This document shows, piece after piece, positions 25,809 to 34,621 of a stretch of 54,251 bases of DNA. The stretch's first letter is position 1, and each line of letters opens with the position of its first letter. The position numbers and the translations under genes were made by a program. A model generated the notes under the pieces. The model did not search any database, was not told where the DNA came from, and saw nothing but the letters and a program-made list of their open reading frames with translations. The DNA lies in the NCBI GenBank assembly GCA_021199655.1, contig JAJQHQ010000016.1:1-54251 (forward strand), written 5' to 3'. Source of the stretch: Lachnospiraceae bacterium. GTDB lineage: Bacteria; Bacillota; Clostridia; Lachnospirales; Lachnospiraceae.

Positions 25809-28358
25809 TCACTTCGTGATTTTTACTTTCTTTACAGAACTCCACGCGGAATAATATGTTTTTCCACCGACAGTCTTATACGTCCGGATCCGCACATAAT
25901 ATGTTTTTTTCTTCGTCAGTTTGGAGAGCGTCCTGCTCACCTTTGACGCGCCGGAGACCTTGACCGTCTTGTTTCCGTCCGCAAACGTTTTGCTTGTGGA
26001 ATACTGGATCTGGTAGCCGGTCACAGAAGACGACTTTTTCCATTTGACGACGGCCTTTTTCGAAGAGGAATTTTTTACGCTCGAAAGTGACGTCCCTGTC
26101 AGGCGGACCGTAGTCTTCGCGACAAAATCACCGGATATGGTATTCCCCGCGCTGACCGTGTACGCCACGACTTTGTACGTATACTGCGTTCCATTCTTAC
26201 TTTTTACTTTCGTATCCGTATAGCTTACCGTTGTGCCGCTGGTGATCGTCGCAATCGTACTGTAATTTCCGGACTTTGTCTTGCGTGAGATGTAGTAGCC
26301 GGTCGCGCCGGTCACCTCATTCCACGTAACCGTGATTCCTTTGGATGTGTTTGTCAAAGCGGAAATCGTCGCCGTGCCAGGCTTCACCTTAATAGTGATG
26401 GTCCTGCTGGCCGCGTTATACAGACTGTTGCCCGCCGCGCTCACCGTAATAACCGCGGTACCGGGATTCACACCAGTCACCACGCCGCTGTTGTTTACTG
26501 TCGCGACGGTCGTATTACCGGAACTGTAGGTGATCGTGCCCTGGCCAGCAGCTGTGATTGTCGTTGTTCCGCCTATTGCGACGGAAGCGGAAGCTGCGCT
26601 GGCCGTTACCGTCTGGCTGGCCTTATTGATCGTAAAGGTCTTCTGCACGGTGCCTGTGTAATTTCCTTTGCCGGAGACCGTCACTGTCGCGGTACCTGGC
26701 GTCGTGTTATTAGAGTACGCAGTCGTATAATCTGTGCCGGCAGTCAGTGTCCTGCCGCCGCAGGTTACCGTGACAGACGGCTTCTTTGCCGTTCCGTCAT
26801 AAGTATAGCTGCTCGCGGAAAGGGCAATCGAAGCACCGGAAATGCCGGCCGGCTCAATCGTAAAGGTCTTTGTGAGGCTGCCGGTATAGCTGCCCGTACC
26901 GGTCACCGTCACCGTCGCGGTGCCCGCGTTCGTATTGTTCGAATAAGAAACCGTATAATCCGTATTTTTCGCGAGCGTTGCAGAGCCATAGCGAACGGTC
27001 ACGGTCGGTGTCTGTGCGGAACCGTTGTAAGTAAAGGTACTTCCGGACAGGGAAGCTTCCGCCTTTCCGATATCATACTGCACGGTCACCGATATGTCCA
27101 GCGTCTCCCCCAAGGCAGCTGCCCGAAGCACCGCGGTACCCGCCGTGGAAGCCGCGACCACCTGATTCCCGGAGATTGACGCACAGCTGCCGCTCACCAC
27201 GCTCCAGGAAGGCTCTGCGCTCACCGGCTGCCTGCGCCCGCCCGGCCAGGTCGAGGACAACGTGACAGTGACAGTCAGATTGGGCAGAGCCGCGCTCTCT
27301 TCTGTCACCAGATCGTAAGCACTTTTGTCAGCGGACAGCGTGACAGCTGAAATATTGCTGCCAAGCACCCGGACTGTCGCATCGGTAGCGCTGTCGTTTG
27401 CCGACACAGCTGTACTCTTATTTGACGATCTGGCAAATTCCTGGACCCAGTAATGACAGCCATTGTAATATACATGTCCGATCCCGACGGATGTGAAGCT
27501 GCTGCTTAACATATTTCTGCGGTGACCCTGTCCCGAGTAATCCTCGTCTTCCTCCGCCCAGCCGGTAAATACGGAGCTGGCGGTGGTGTAGCCCGCGGCG
27601 ATATTCTCACCGACAGTGTATATTGCATAAGAATTCTCAGTGTATGCTGTCCAGCAGGTCGTGCCATCCGGTCTTGTATGAGAATAATACAGCGCGATCT
27701 CGGCTGCTCTCTGCATCGCGATCGCTTCCAGATCGTAATCATAGGTCAACTCAGAAAGCCCGGAGCATACAGTTTTCGTCGTATTGTCAGAATTCCAGTA
27801 CCAGGCATCGCTGCCGGTCCGGAGGCTGTTGATCATGTCCAGCATGGAACGTGCTTCCGTCTGCCCGTAGGTCACGGTCAGTCCCAGAGAATACGTATCT
27901 GACGCCGATACCGATGCAAGGGAAATGCCGTCTGCGTCATCTGTATAAGCCGCCGTGTTCCCGTCATTGATGTTTTCAGAAGCCCCCCCATTGTTCGATG
28001 AAACAGACGAATCGCCTTCGTCCGAAGACACATATGTATCGACATCACCCACGCTTACCGCATCCGGAATTTGCGATTCATCGATGCTCTCTATTTCTTC
28101 TATATAAATAGTGTCCTCTCCGCCATCCGCAGCATTCTGCCCGTACTGACCGGTCTCAGCCGAAAGTCCTTCCATCCCGGAATCCGCGGCATCTGTCACG
28201 TCCTCCAGGATAATCCCGCTTTCCTCTGACAAAATCGCCTCGGACTCTTCCGCCAGGATCACCTCCTGCTCCTCCGCACAGCTTTGCAGAACACAGTTCT
28301 GTGAAGCAGAAAACAAAAGTACCGCTGCCAGCCCAAAGGCCCATTTCATTTTTTTCAT
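25809..28358 (-). CDS. Secreted CAP-domain protein with Ig-like and fibronectin-like repeats
   Basis: 849 residues, start MKKMKWAFG with the ribosome binding site GGGAG. Signal peptide at 1-28, then an acidic Ser/Glu/Asp-rich stretch to about 160. The CAP (SCP/PR1) domain covers about 170-315, with the family hallmarks RAAEIALYYSHTRPDG, GENIAAGY, GWAEEDEDYSGQGHRRNML and GIGHVYYNGCHYWVQEF. It is followed by a Big-type Ig repeat, two MBG-like repeats (each with FTYNGSAQTPTVTV or SYTYDGTAKKPSVTV), another Big-type repeat and two fibronectin type III-like repeats ending in KKVKITK. There is no sorting signal, so it is probably released or held by its repeats. Its activity is unknown. Confidence 0.92.
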   Translation of the reverse strand: MKKMKWAFGLAAVLLFSASQNCVLQSCAEEQEVILAEESEAILSEESGIILEDVTDAADSGMEGLSAETGQYGQNAADGGEDTIYIEEIESIDESQIPDAVSVGDVDTYVSSDEGDSSVSSNNGGASENINDGNTAAYTDDADGISLASVSASDTYSLGLTVTYGQTEARSMLDMINSLRTGSDAWYWNSDNTTKTVCSGLSELTYDYDLEAIAMQRAAEIALYYSHTRPDGTTCWTAYTENSYAIYTVGENIAAGYTTASSVFTGWAEEDEDYSGQGHRRNMLSSSFTSVGIGHVYYNGCHYWVQEFARSSNKSTAVSANDSATDATVRVLGSNISAVTLSADKSAYDLVTEESAALPNLTVTVTLSSTWPGGRRQPVSAEPSWSVVSGSCASISGNQVVAASTAGTAVLRAAALGETLDISVTVQYDIGKAEASLSGSTFTYNGSAQTPTVTVRYGSATLAKNTDYTVSYSNNTNAGTATVTVTGTGSYTGSLTKTFTIEPAGISGASIALSASSYTYDGTAKKPSVTVTCGGRTLTAGTDYTTAYSNNTTPGTATVTVSGKGNYTGTVQKTFTINKASQTVTASAASASVAIGGTTTITAAGQGTITYSSGNTTVATVNNSGVVTGVNPGTAVITVSAAGNSLYNAASRTITIKVKPGTATISALTNTSKGITVTWNEVTGATGYYISRKTKSGNYSTIATITSGTTVSYTDTKVKSKNGTQYTYKVVAYTVSAGNTISGDFVAKTTVRLTGTSLSSVKNSSSKKAVVKWKKSSSVTGYQIQYSTSKTFADGNKTVKVSGASKVSRTLSKLTKKKTYYVRIRTYKTVGGKTYYSAWSSVKKVKITK

Positions 28359-28470
28359 ACTCTTCTCCCTTCTTAGTAAACTGCAAAAAACAATTACTGT
28401 TCACTCTTTTTTCCTGGATTAATAGCTTTAATTTCAATAGTGATGTGATCCCATCTGCTTAATCAATCAA

Positions 28471-28499
28471 ACTATAGCATAAACAAAAATGCAGTTCAA
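28471..28499 (-). promoter_or_regulatory. Sigma-A promoter of the CAP-domain gene
   Basis: Minus strand TTGAAC (28494-28499), 17-bp spacer, TATAGT (28471-28476). The leader is about 105 nt. Confidence 0.7.
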
Positions 28500-28530
28500 C
28501 AAGATTTGCAGGCGACGGATGATATCTCTC

Positions 28531-28812
28531 TCACTCATCCGTTTCGGAACGCCAGGCAGCCGTCTCATACGCCTCATTCAGCCAGGCGATCGCCTCTTCG
28601 AGCCCGTCCTTTGAAGTCTCGAAAGACTGGTATGTCTTCTGTTCTTCGGGTGTGCACTCCCAGCAGTACGGCTGCGGATAAATTGCCGCCGTCAGCTGCC
28701 CGTCCTTTATAAACAGATTGTAACGCATTTCTTTATAGCTTCCCGTGAAATTCCTTTTTTTCAGAAAATCCAGAGAAATCTGTCCTTTCAGGGAAATATA
28801 CGACTGTTCCAT
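28531..28812 (-). CDS. Conserved hypothetical protein of 93 residues
   Basis: I chose the ATG at 28812 (MEQSYISLKGQISLDFLKKR), preceded by GGTGG at good spacing. An ATG at 28839 has no site. The protein has a compact alpha/beta look: SYKEMRYNLFIKDGQLTAAIYPQPYCWECTPEEQ, then a C-terminal helix (GLEEAIAWLNEAYE). From memory, similar small proteins are common in Lachnospiraceae, but I know no function. It stands alone. The 250 bp upstream hold only a fragment of the dispersed repeat (28888-28917). Confidence 0.7.
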   Translation of the reverse strand: MEQSYISLKGQISLDFLKKRNFTGSYKEMRYNLFIKDGQLTAAIYPQPYCWECTPEEQKTYQSFETSKDGLEEAIAWLNEAYETAAWRSETDE

Positions 28813-29062
28813 GTTTCGCCACCGGTTCCTTTCCATCATTTCAGGTTCTCATGTCCGCTTTGCAGGCACTGCCAGGCATAAAAATAAGTGCGAAGTACTA
28901 TACTGAATAGTTACTATCGTTCTATGCTTCCCGGCAGATACAAAGCGCCGTCCTGATCTGTCATCATCATACATAAACTCCGGTCTCATTGCAAGCACGA
29001 AAAAAGCCATGAAAAAAGCCATCCGTCAGCAAAAAACGGAATGACTTTATTCTGTAACAGTG

Positions 29063-29437
29063 TTATAATGTGATCTGGCAGACATCCAGAGCACTCGCGA
29101 CAGATTCGGGCGTCACCGGAAGGAGTCCGAACCAGGTGACCCCGATTTCATAAGAACAGACGCCATTTTCACGGTCGGAGAACCAGAGCATACGCGCGTC
29201 CCGGTTGTTTTCCCGGATCTGTTTTGCAGCCTCGCGGCCACAGGGTCCTGCAGCCGCGACCAGCATGATCAGACAGGGGTTCTGATATACGAAATTCAGA
29301 TATTCAGGCAGCGCATCGGTGCCGATATAAGTATGCACGAGCGGCCACTCGTTTCTTTCATGCGTAACTTTGCGCAGAATAGTTTCAAGACCCGCTATAG
29401 TCTGCTCCCGGTCTGCATATATGACATACCGCACCAT
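29063..29437 (-). CDS. Degenerate receiver-like protein without phospho-acceptor
   Basis: 124 residues with an excellent ribosome binding site (AAGGAGGTGA). The pattern of an N-terminal strand (MVRYVIYADREQ), a central strand (CLIMLVAAAGP), helix KQIREN, strand ARMLWFSD, then GVTWFGLLPVTPESVASALDVC follows the CheY-like receivers of LytTR regulators (compare '...DFLVKPV' in the neighbour at 29704). The central strand ends in VAAAGP where a receiver has the phosphorylatable Asp, and the usual Lys before the last Pro is absent. It is divergent from the LytTR locus and shares its upstream region. It may be a stand-alone pseudo-receiver; this is an inference from pattern only. Confidence 0.6.
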   Translation of the reverse strand: MVRYVIYADREQTIAGLETILRKVTHERNEWPLVHTYIGTDALPEYLNFVYQNPCLIMLVAAAGPCGREAAKQIRENNRDARMLWFSDRENGVCSYEIGVTWFGLLPVTPESVASALDVCQITL

Positions 29438-29478
29438 GTGCTCACCTCCTTGTGAATTGTGTCGCTGTATATTTTATC

Positions 29479-29504
29479 GTAACTGTGAAGAGCCGAACAG
29501 TTAT
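29479..29504. repeat. Dispersed palindromic repeat, inverted orientation
   Basis: GTAACTGT and ACAGTTAT arms around GAAGAGCCGA. It lies 42 bp upstream of the receiver-like gene, within its leader or promoter. Confidence 0.75.
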
Positions 29505-29598
29505 ATACTTCATGATAAACAGGACGCCCGGCAATTTACGAAATCGTTTTCGCTATTTACTTTACAATTTCCCACAGGAAATTGCAAGAGCAGACTGC

Positions 29599-29626
29599 TA
29601 AACGGTCACTTTTTCAGTTAAACGGT
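29599..29626. promoter_or_regulatory. Candidate LytTR-regulator operator (direct repeat)
   Basis: TAAACGGT occurs at 29599-29606 and 29619-29626, 20 bp apart. On the minus strand the sites read ACCGTTTAG and ACCGTTTAA. The first fits the AgrA-type LytTR consensus [TA][AC][CA]GTTN[AG][TG] at every position and the second at eight of nine. It lies between the divergent receiver-like gene and the LytTR regulator. A separate palindrome (CAATTTCC/GGAAATTG) lies just to its left. Confidence 0.55.
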
Positions 29627-29703
29627 AATCCGCACCCTGAGACAGAATATCCGGCACGGATGCTGCACACTGTGTGAAACGCCAGACCCGGAAAGGAGTT
29701 CCC

Positions 29704-30449
29704 ATGCATTTTGCTATCGTAGAGGATTTGAAATCCGATCAGGAGAATCTCATAAACCGCATTCGGGAAGACTGCGCCGCACATCAGGAAAATGTGGATC
29801 TGTCGGTCTATGAGAGCGGGGAAGCCTTTCTCAAAGAATTTCGCAGGGGTTCTGCAGTGCCGTTTTTCTGGATATTATGTTAAAAGGCGAGATGACCGGT
29901 CTCGATACAGCCTGGAAGATCCGCGAGACGGATGAAGAAATTCCAATTATTTTTACGACCACGGAATGAAACTTTGCGCTGGAGAGCTACGGTGTCCATG
30001 CCATGGATTTTCTGGTAAAGCCCGTGCAGGCAAATGCGCTCTCCTGGTGCCTGAAGCGGCTGCGTGATGTGCTGGCGGCGCCCGTTGTGCTGACTGTGCG
30101 GAGCATCGCAGAGGATCGGACATCAGTGAACCGTCTGATTCCGCTGGATGATATCCTGTACATGGAATCGGTGCGGAACGGTCTGCTGATCCACACCCGC
30201 AAAGAAACGATCCGTACCGGGCAGACCTATGCGGACATCGTTCGGCAGCTTCCGAATTCCGGACGTTTTTATGAGTGCAGCCGGGGTCTGACGGTGAACT
30301 TCTCTTTTGTATCAGCGATTACAGAAAACGGGGAAATCCTCCTCGGAGAAAAGGAACGGATTTTCTGCAGCAGAAGGAAACTGAAAGAAACTCTTGCCGC
30401 CTATGACAATTATCAGTTTATGGCAATGCGCAGTGACGGGGTTCGATAA
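29704..30449 (+). pseudogene. LytTR-family response regulator, disrupted by a frameshift and a stop
   Basis: The start MHFAIVEDLKSDQENL at 29704 has GGAAAGGAG upstream. After residue 50 (RRGSAVP) the frame must change near 29860 to continue as FLDIMLKGEMTGLDTAWKIR, where Asp is the phospho-acceptor. That frame meets a TGA at 29967-29969 (after IIFTTTE), then continues without further breaks as NFALESYGVHAMDFLVKPV and a complete LytTR DNA-binding domain (PLDDILYMESVRNGLLIHT ... RLPNSGR-type region ... FYECSRGLTVN) to 30449. The two lesions would abolish full-length protein. A LytTR-only product could start at the ATG at 30003. The partner kinase 18 bp downstream is intact. Confidence 0.85.
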
Positions 30450-30467
30450 AGCTAAGGGGGCCAGGCG

Positions 30468-31787
30468 ATGAATATTCCTTTCCTGATCTGTTTTCTATAT
30501 GAGACAGTTTCTACACTTCCCTATCGGCTCATGGGATACTATCCGTTCCGGAAGCGTCTGCTCTATCCGATGTGGACGATCGCGCTCCTGATCGGATGCA
30601 CACAGCTGCTCCATTCGGCGCTCTATGCCTGGCTGACTGTTCAGGACATCGGCGGCGAACGCTTTCTGGAATTTTTCTTTGCCGCAATCTGTTTTCTGAT
30701 CTACACAAACAGCGTTGACGCAGATCGCTGGAAAACGCTGTTTCTGTACGTGTTTCTCTTCGATTATATCATCCTCGTGCGCGGAATCTCGCTCTTTGCC
30801 GAAGCCCGGCTGTTCTACAGCCCGGAGCTGGAATTTAATTCTCTGCGCAGTCTGCTGCTGAACCTGATCGTTCTCGCGATGACCGCGCCATTTATGCTCC
30901 TGTTTCTCAAAAGAACCGCCGAACGGGTATTTCATACAGACGCGCCTTCCCTGTGGAAAGTGATCTGGCTGCTCCCGGTCTTTACCACTTTGATCGTCCT
31001 GCTGTATACAGGAGATCTCTCTCCGGAAAATGTGCGGCAGATCCGTTTCCTTCTCTCCCGCGTGCTTCTGATCTTCGGTATGTTCAGCCTGTACGGCGTT
31101 CTGTTTCAAACGCTGGATATCATCCGCAATGAAGCTGCGCTGGAAGAACAGGCCGCTCAGCAGGAAAATCTTCTGGCGCTGCAGCGCACGCAGTACAGCC
31201 AGCTCTCCCGCCATATGCAGGAGACGAGACAGGCGCGTCATGATCTCGCACAGCATCTGCGCATTATCAACAATTACATCAGCACCGGCAGTGACGCAGC
31301 GCTGAAGGAATATGTGGAAAACTACCAGCAGTCCCTCCCGCCGGATACCAGCCGTTCCTGGTGCAAAAATTTTGCTGTAAATACCATCGTCAGCTATTAT
31401 TTTCAGGAAGCGGAAAATTCAGGCATTGACTTTACCGCACAAATGAGCCTGCCGGAGCAGCTGCCCATCAGCGAACCGGAGTTCACCTCTGTCCTCGGTA
31501 ATCTGCTGGAAAATGCACTTCTGGCCTGCCGCAGTGTTGAAAACACCGCGCCGTTCATTCGTGTTCTCGCCAAAGCGGATGAACAGAAACTTCTTCTCAC
31601 CGTTGATAACACAGCTGTCACCGCCCCGACGATAAAGGCCGGGCGTTTCCTTTCTTCCCGGCATGAAGGCTACGGTCTCGGCACCGAGTCCGTACGCACG
31701 ATCGCCGAGCGCCATCAGGGACGTGCGGATTTTCGATGGGAAGACGGGATCTTCTATGCATCCGTAAGCCTGCGGGCTATGCCATAA
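30468..31787 (+). CDS. Sensor histidine kinase of the AgrC/GHKL type
   Basis: 439 residues, ribosome binding site AAGGGGG, 18 bp after the regulator. Six to seven hydrophobic spans fill residues 1-215. A coiled segment leads to the phospho-acceptor region RQARHDLAQHLRIINNYI. The GHKL ATPase domain has the N-box NLLENALLAC, a DNTA segment and the G-box YGLGTESVRTIAERHQG. Kinases of this class sense peptides or membrane stress and phosphorylate LytTR regulators. No peptide precursor gene is visible nearby. The frame is intact although its regulator is broken, so it either signals to another regulator or is orphaned. The last codons overlap a repeat-derived insertion (31775-31888). Confidence 0.92.
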   Translation: MNIPFLICFLYETVSTLPYRLMGYYPFRKRLLYPMWTIALLIGCTQLLHSALYAWLTVQDIGGERFLEFFFAAICFLIYTNSVDADRWKTLFLYVFLFDYIILVRGISLFAEARLFYSPELEFNSLRSLLLNLIVLAMTAPFMLLFLKRTAERVFHTDAPSLWKVIWLLPVFTTLIVLLYTGDLSPENVRQIRFLLSRVLLIFGMFSLYGVLFQTLDIIRNEAALEEQAAQQENLLALQRTQYSQLSRHMQETRQARHDLAQHLRIINNYISTGSDAALKEYVENYQQSLPPDTSRSWCKNFAVNTIVSYYFQEAENSGIDFTAQMSLPEQLPISEPEFTSVLGNLLENALLACRSVENTAPFIRVLAKADEQKLLLTVDNTAVTAPTIKAGRFLSSRHEGYGLGTESVRTIAERHQGRADFRWEDGIFYASVSLRAMP

Positions 31788-31890
31788 GGGCGCTGAGTGC
31801 CAGTGGCACTCGTTTAGCGCGGAACGCAGCGAAGCGAAGATGCCGACGAAGTCGGAGGATTCCTTATGGCTACGGCTATGCCATAAGGAA
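31775..31890. repeat. Palindromic module flanked by 15-bp direct repeats at the kinase stop codon
   Basis: GGCTATGCCATAAGG occurs at 31775-31789 (containing the kinase stop) and again at 31874-31888. Between them is the hairpin AGTGCC.AGT.GGCACT, homologous to the core of the element at 44197-44410. The right end is a perfect 11-bp hairpin, TTCCTTATGGC/GCCATAAGGAA (31860-31890). Confidence 0.8.
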
Positions 31891-31916
31891 AGGCGCCTCC
31901 CGTCAGGGAAACGCCT
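31891..31916 (-). terminator. Hairpin downstream of putP and the kinase gene
   Basis: AGGCG.CTCCC pairs with GGGAAA.CGCCT. On the minus strand it is followed by TTCC, and on the plus strand by a T-rich stretch after 8 nt. It lies between two convergent genes. Confidence 0.5.
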
Positions 31917-32033
31917 CTGTATCATATCTCTATTTTGTTTCATACAGCAGTTTTCATTTCTGAACCTGTTCCGCGTCCAGATCATTTTGAACTTCTCATC
32001 CTCTAAAAATGATCAGAATGCGGCCACATCCTT

Positions 32034-33566
32034 TCAGTCTTTCATTGCTGCCACTTCGTCGAATTCCTTCTCGATCGCTTTATCCGGTGCGCCGGTCGCA
32101 AGGCTCACGACCACATCCACCACGATCGCGATCAGGAATGCCGGGAGCAGCTCATAGATGGCAAATATACCGCCCAGCGGGCTGATGACATATTCCCAGA
32201 TGAATACCATGGTGCCGCCGGCGATCATGCCGGTGATCGCGCCCCATTTATTGCTTCTCTTCCAGAACAGAGCCAGCAGAACGACAGGACCAAATGCCGC
32301 GCCGAAGCCCGCCCATGCAAATGATACGATGGAAAACACTGAGCCCTCATTTCTGGCCCAGATCATCGCGATCACAGCAACCGCCACAACGGTGCACCGC
32401 GCGATAATGATCTGTGCCTTATCCGAAAGCTTCACACCAAGAGTATCACGGACAATATCCTGTGAAACACTGGAGGAAGCCGCCAGAAGCTGTGAATCCG
32501 CCGTGGACATCGTCGCTGCCATGATACCGGAGAGGATCACGCCCGCCACGATTGCCGGAAGGACGCCATGCGTGCTGATCAGCTCCGCGATCTTGATCAC
32601 GATCCGCTGAGAGTCAGAGGAAGAGAGCGCTTCCAGAGCTCCCGCACTGATCATTGCGTTTCCGATAATACCGATCAAAACCGCTATGCCCATGGAAATC
32701 ACGACCCACACCGTAGCGACACGGCGGGAAAGCGGAAGCTTCTTCGGATCCTCAATTGCCATAAAGCGCAGCAGGATGTGCGGCATTCCGAAATAACCAA
32801 GCCCCCATGCCAGCGTAGATACAATGGTCAGAGGACCATAGGATGCCGCCGCACCAGTCGCCGCATCATAACCCTGTGTCAGGTTCAGATAGCCCGGCAG
32901 GGACTGTGCGTTCGATACGACCGCAGACCAGCCTCCGGCTGCATTAATACCAAAGAACACAACAACGATCAGCGCGATCGTCATCACGATCGACTGCACA
33001 AAGTCCGAAGTAGAAGCCGCCATGAAGCCGCCCAACGTCGTATACAGGGTAATGACTACCGCTGAGATCAGCATCGCTGTCAGATAGTTCACACCGAACA
33101 GACTGGAAAACAGTGTACCGCAGGCATTGAAGCCAGATGCGGTGTACGGCACGAAAAATACGACAATGACAACCGCTGCGATCAGCGACAGGATGTGTTT
33201 GTCGTCGTGATAGCGTTTGGAAAAGAATTCCGGGATCGTCGTCGCGCCGATGTGCTGCGAATAGTGACGGATCGGCTTTGCCACGAAGAGCCAGTTCAGA
33301 TATGTACCGACTGCAAGGCCAACCGCAGTCCACACTGCCTCAGGTACGCCCGCGAGCAGCGCCACGCCCGGCAGACCCATCAGCAGCCACGAGCTCATAT
33401 CGGACGCCTCGGCACTCATCGCCGTCACCAGCGGTCCAAGCTTCCGGCCGCCCAGATAAAAGTCACCGGAAGATTTGTTCGACCGGGAGAACCAGACGCC
33501 AATCCCGACTACCCCGACCAGATACACGATCATTGTTACCAGAACCAAAATACTCCTTGAATCCAT
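32034..33566 (-). CDS. putP: Sodium/proline symporter
   Basis: 510 residues from the ATG at 33566, preceded by AGAGGAGG. A longer in-frame reading lacks a site. It is a solute:sodium symporter with about 13 membrane spans. The N-terminal signature SGDFYLGGRKLGPLVTAMSAEASDMSSWLLMGLPG, the mid-protein GYFGMPHILLRFMAIED and SAVISGIMAATMSTADSQLLAASSS-type Na+ site region match PutP closely. It imports proline for nutrition or osmotic protection. A strong promoter lies at 33643-33671. The TetR gene is just upstream on the same strand and may regulate it. Confidence 0.94.
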   Translation of the reverse strand: MDSRSILVLVTMIVYLVGVVGIGVWFSRSNKSSGDFYLGGRKLGPLVTAMSAEASDMSSWLLMGLPGVALLAGVPEAVWTAVGLAVGTYLNWLFVAKPIRHYSQHIGATTIPEFFSKRYHDDKHILSLIAAVVIVVFFVPYTASGFNACGTLFSSLFGVNYLTAMLISAVVITLYTTLGGFMAASTSDFVQSIVMTIALIVVVFFGINAAGGWSAVVSNAQSLPGYLNLTQGYDAATGAAASYGPLTIVSTLAWGLGYFGMPHILLRFMAIEDPKKLPLSRRVATVWVVISMGIAVLIGIIGNAMISAGALEALSSSDSQRIVIKIAELISTHGVLPAIVAGVILSGIMAATMSTADSQLLAASSSVSQDIVRDTLGVKLSDKAQIIIARCTVVAVAVIAMIWARNEGSVFSIVSFAWAGFGAAFGPVVLLALFWKRSNKWGAITGMIAGGTMVFIWEYVISPLGGIFAIYELLPAFLIAIVVDVVVSLATGAPDKAIEKEFDEVAAMKD

Positions 33567-33642
33567 AATGTTCCTCCTCTTTCCTGCAGCCTGCTGTTCC
33601 GGATTGGCAACCATTCTTTTTCTCAGACCACAATTAAAAGAC

Positions 33643-33671
33643 AGTATACACCCACGAAAAACCGACTGCAA
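33643..33671 (-). promoter_or_regulatory. Sigma-A promoter of putP
   Basis: Minus strand TTGCAG (33666-33671), 17-bp spacer, TATACT (33643-33648). The leader is about 70 nt. Confidence 0.7.
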
Positions 33672-33781
33672 TGCAGAACGAAGTCTATACTTTACAGATA
33701 CATTTTTTGAAATTTTATCAGGATTTAAAAGGATTTTTTTATTAGACTAAAATTTATATCCTGTTTTGTACAAAATATAAT

Positions 33782-34387
33782 TCATAATAAAGATTTTTCG
33801 TTCTCTTTCCGCAGATACTGAAGCAGCAGCGGAAGCTGCGTGGAAGAATACTGACTCAGCGAATAGTTTCCGCCGCAGATACACCAGTCATACATCATCG
33901 CCCGCTCCTGAAGCGCATAGGTGCGCACCATCTCATTGACGGAAATGTCGTCCCGCAGCTCGCCCTTCTTCTGCCCGTCCAGACAGATCCTGCGGAGAAG
34001 CCGGAAATAATAGCGGTTCTGATCCATCAGGTGCTTTTCACTCGTCGTGACCAGCTGCGTGGACAGCAGTCTGGCGAGCAGATCCAGCGATACAGAATTC
34101 TCAATCATGAAAAACAGCTCGTGATTCAGCCAGATCAGCTGGTCGAAGCAGTTCATATCCGCGGGAATCTGTTTATTCAGTTCCTCGTATTTTTCGTCAA
34201 ACAATGTGGACAGGGACGAAAGCAGGGCATCCTTCCCCGCAAAATAATGGTAAAAGGATCCCTTCGATGTCCCAGAGCGCTCTACGATCTCGTCCACCGT
34301 CGTCTCATCATATCCATTCTCGTAAAACAGTTCCCAGGCCGCCGAAACGATGCGGCTGCGGGTGTTGCGGGTATTGCGTTTTGCCAT
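33782..34387 (-). CDS. TetR/AcrR-family transcriptional regulator
   Basis: 201 residues from the ATG at 34387 (MAKRNTRNTRSRIVSAAWELF), with GGAAGG upstream. The helix-turn-helix is textbook: FYENGYDETTVDEIVERSGTSKGSFYHYFAGKDALL. The C-terminal ligand domain is unassigned. The upstream palindrome at 34423-34433 suggests autoregulation. The next gene on the strand is putP, 215 bp away with its own promoter, so control of putP is possible but unproven. Confidence 0.9.
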   Translation of the reverse strand: MAKRNTRNTRSRIVSAAWELFYENGYDETTVDEIVERSGTSKGSFYHYFAGKDALLSSLSTLFDEKYEELNKQIPADMNCFDQLIWLNHELFFMIENSVSLDLLARLLSTQLVTTSEKHLMDQNRYYFRLLRRICLDGQKKGELRDDISVNEMVRTYALQERAMMYDWCICGGNYSLSQYSSTQLPLLLQYLRKENEKSLL

Positions 34388-34422
34388 GGCTGTAAATTCC
34401 TTCCTATTATGTGAATTGTACC

Positions 34423-34433
34423 CCTTGTCAAGG
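34423..34433. promoter_or_regulatory. Palindrome upstream of the TetR gene, possible operator
   Basis: CCTTG.T.CAAGG, extended outward as an imperfect palindrome (TGTACC ... GGACA). It contains TTGACA on the minus strand, so a bound repressor would block the -35. The matching -10 is unclear. Confidence 0.4.
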
Positions 34434-34455
34434 ACATTTTTGAATTTTAGTTGCC

Positions 34456-34572
34456 CTATTTTCGTACAACGGTTTTCCAGTATATCCATTGTTCTGGAAT
34501 GGCGATCTGAGTGTTACCTTCATAATGGACCTCATCTAACGTGTCATCATCGATATAATACCTGCTGCACAT
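34456..34572 (-). pseudogene. Possible remnant of an SOS-response-associated (SRAP/YedK) gene
   Basis: A 38-residue frame starts MCSRYYIDDDTL, which resembles the N-terminus of SRAP-family proteins with their Cys2 catalytic residue, after AGGAG. After residue 12 it continues as DEVHYEGNTQIAIPEQW and stops, so most of the protein is missing. Family assignment rests on about ten residues. Confidence 0.35.
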
Positions 34573-34621
34573 ATCTACAATGTCTCCTGCCTTTATCTAT
34601 CACTAAATCTGCTGCCAACAA

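Noticed and set aside
29967-29969. The TGA in the LytTR regulator as a selenocysteine codon
   Set aside because: Receivers have no selenocysteine at this site, no SECIS-like hairpin follows, and an independent frameshift lies upstream.
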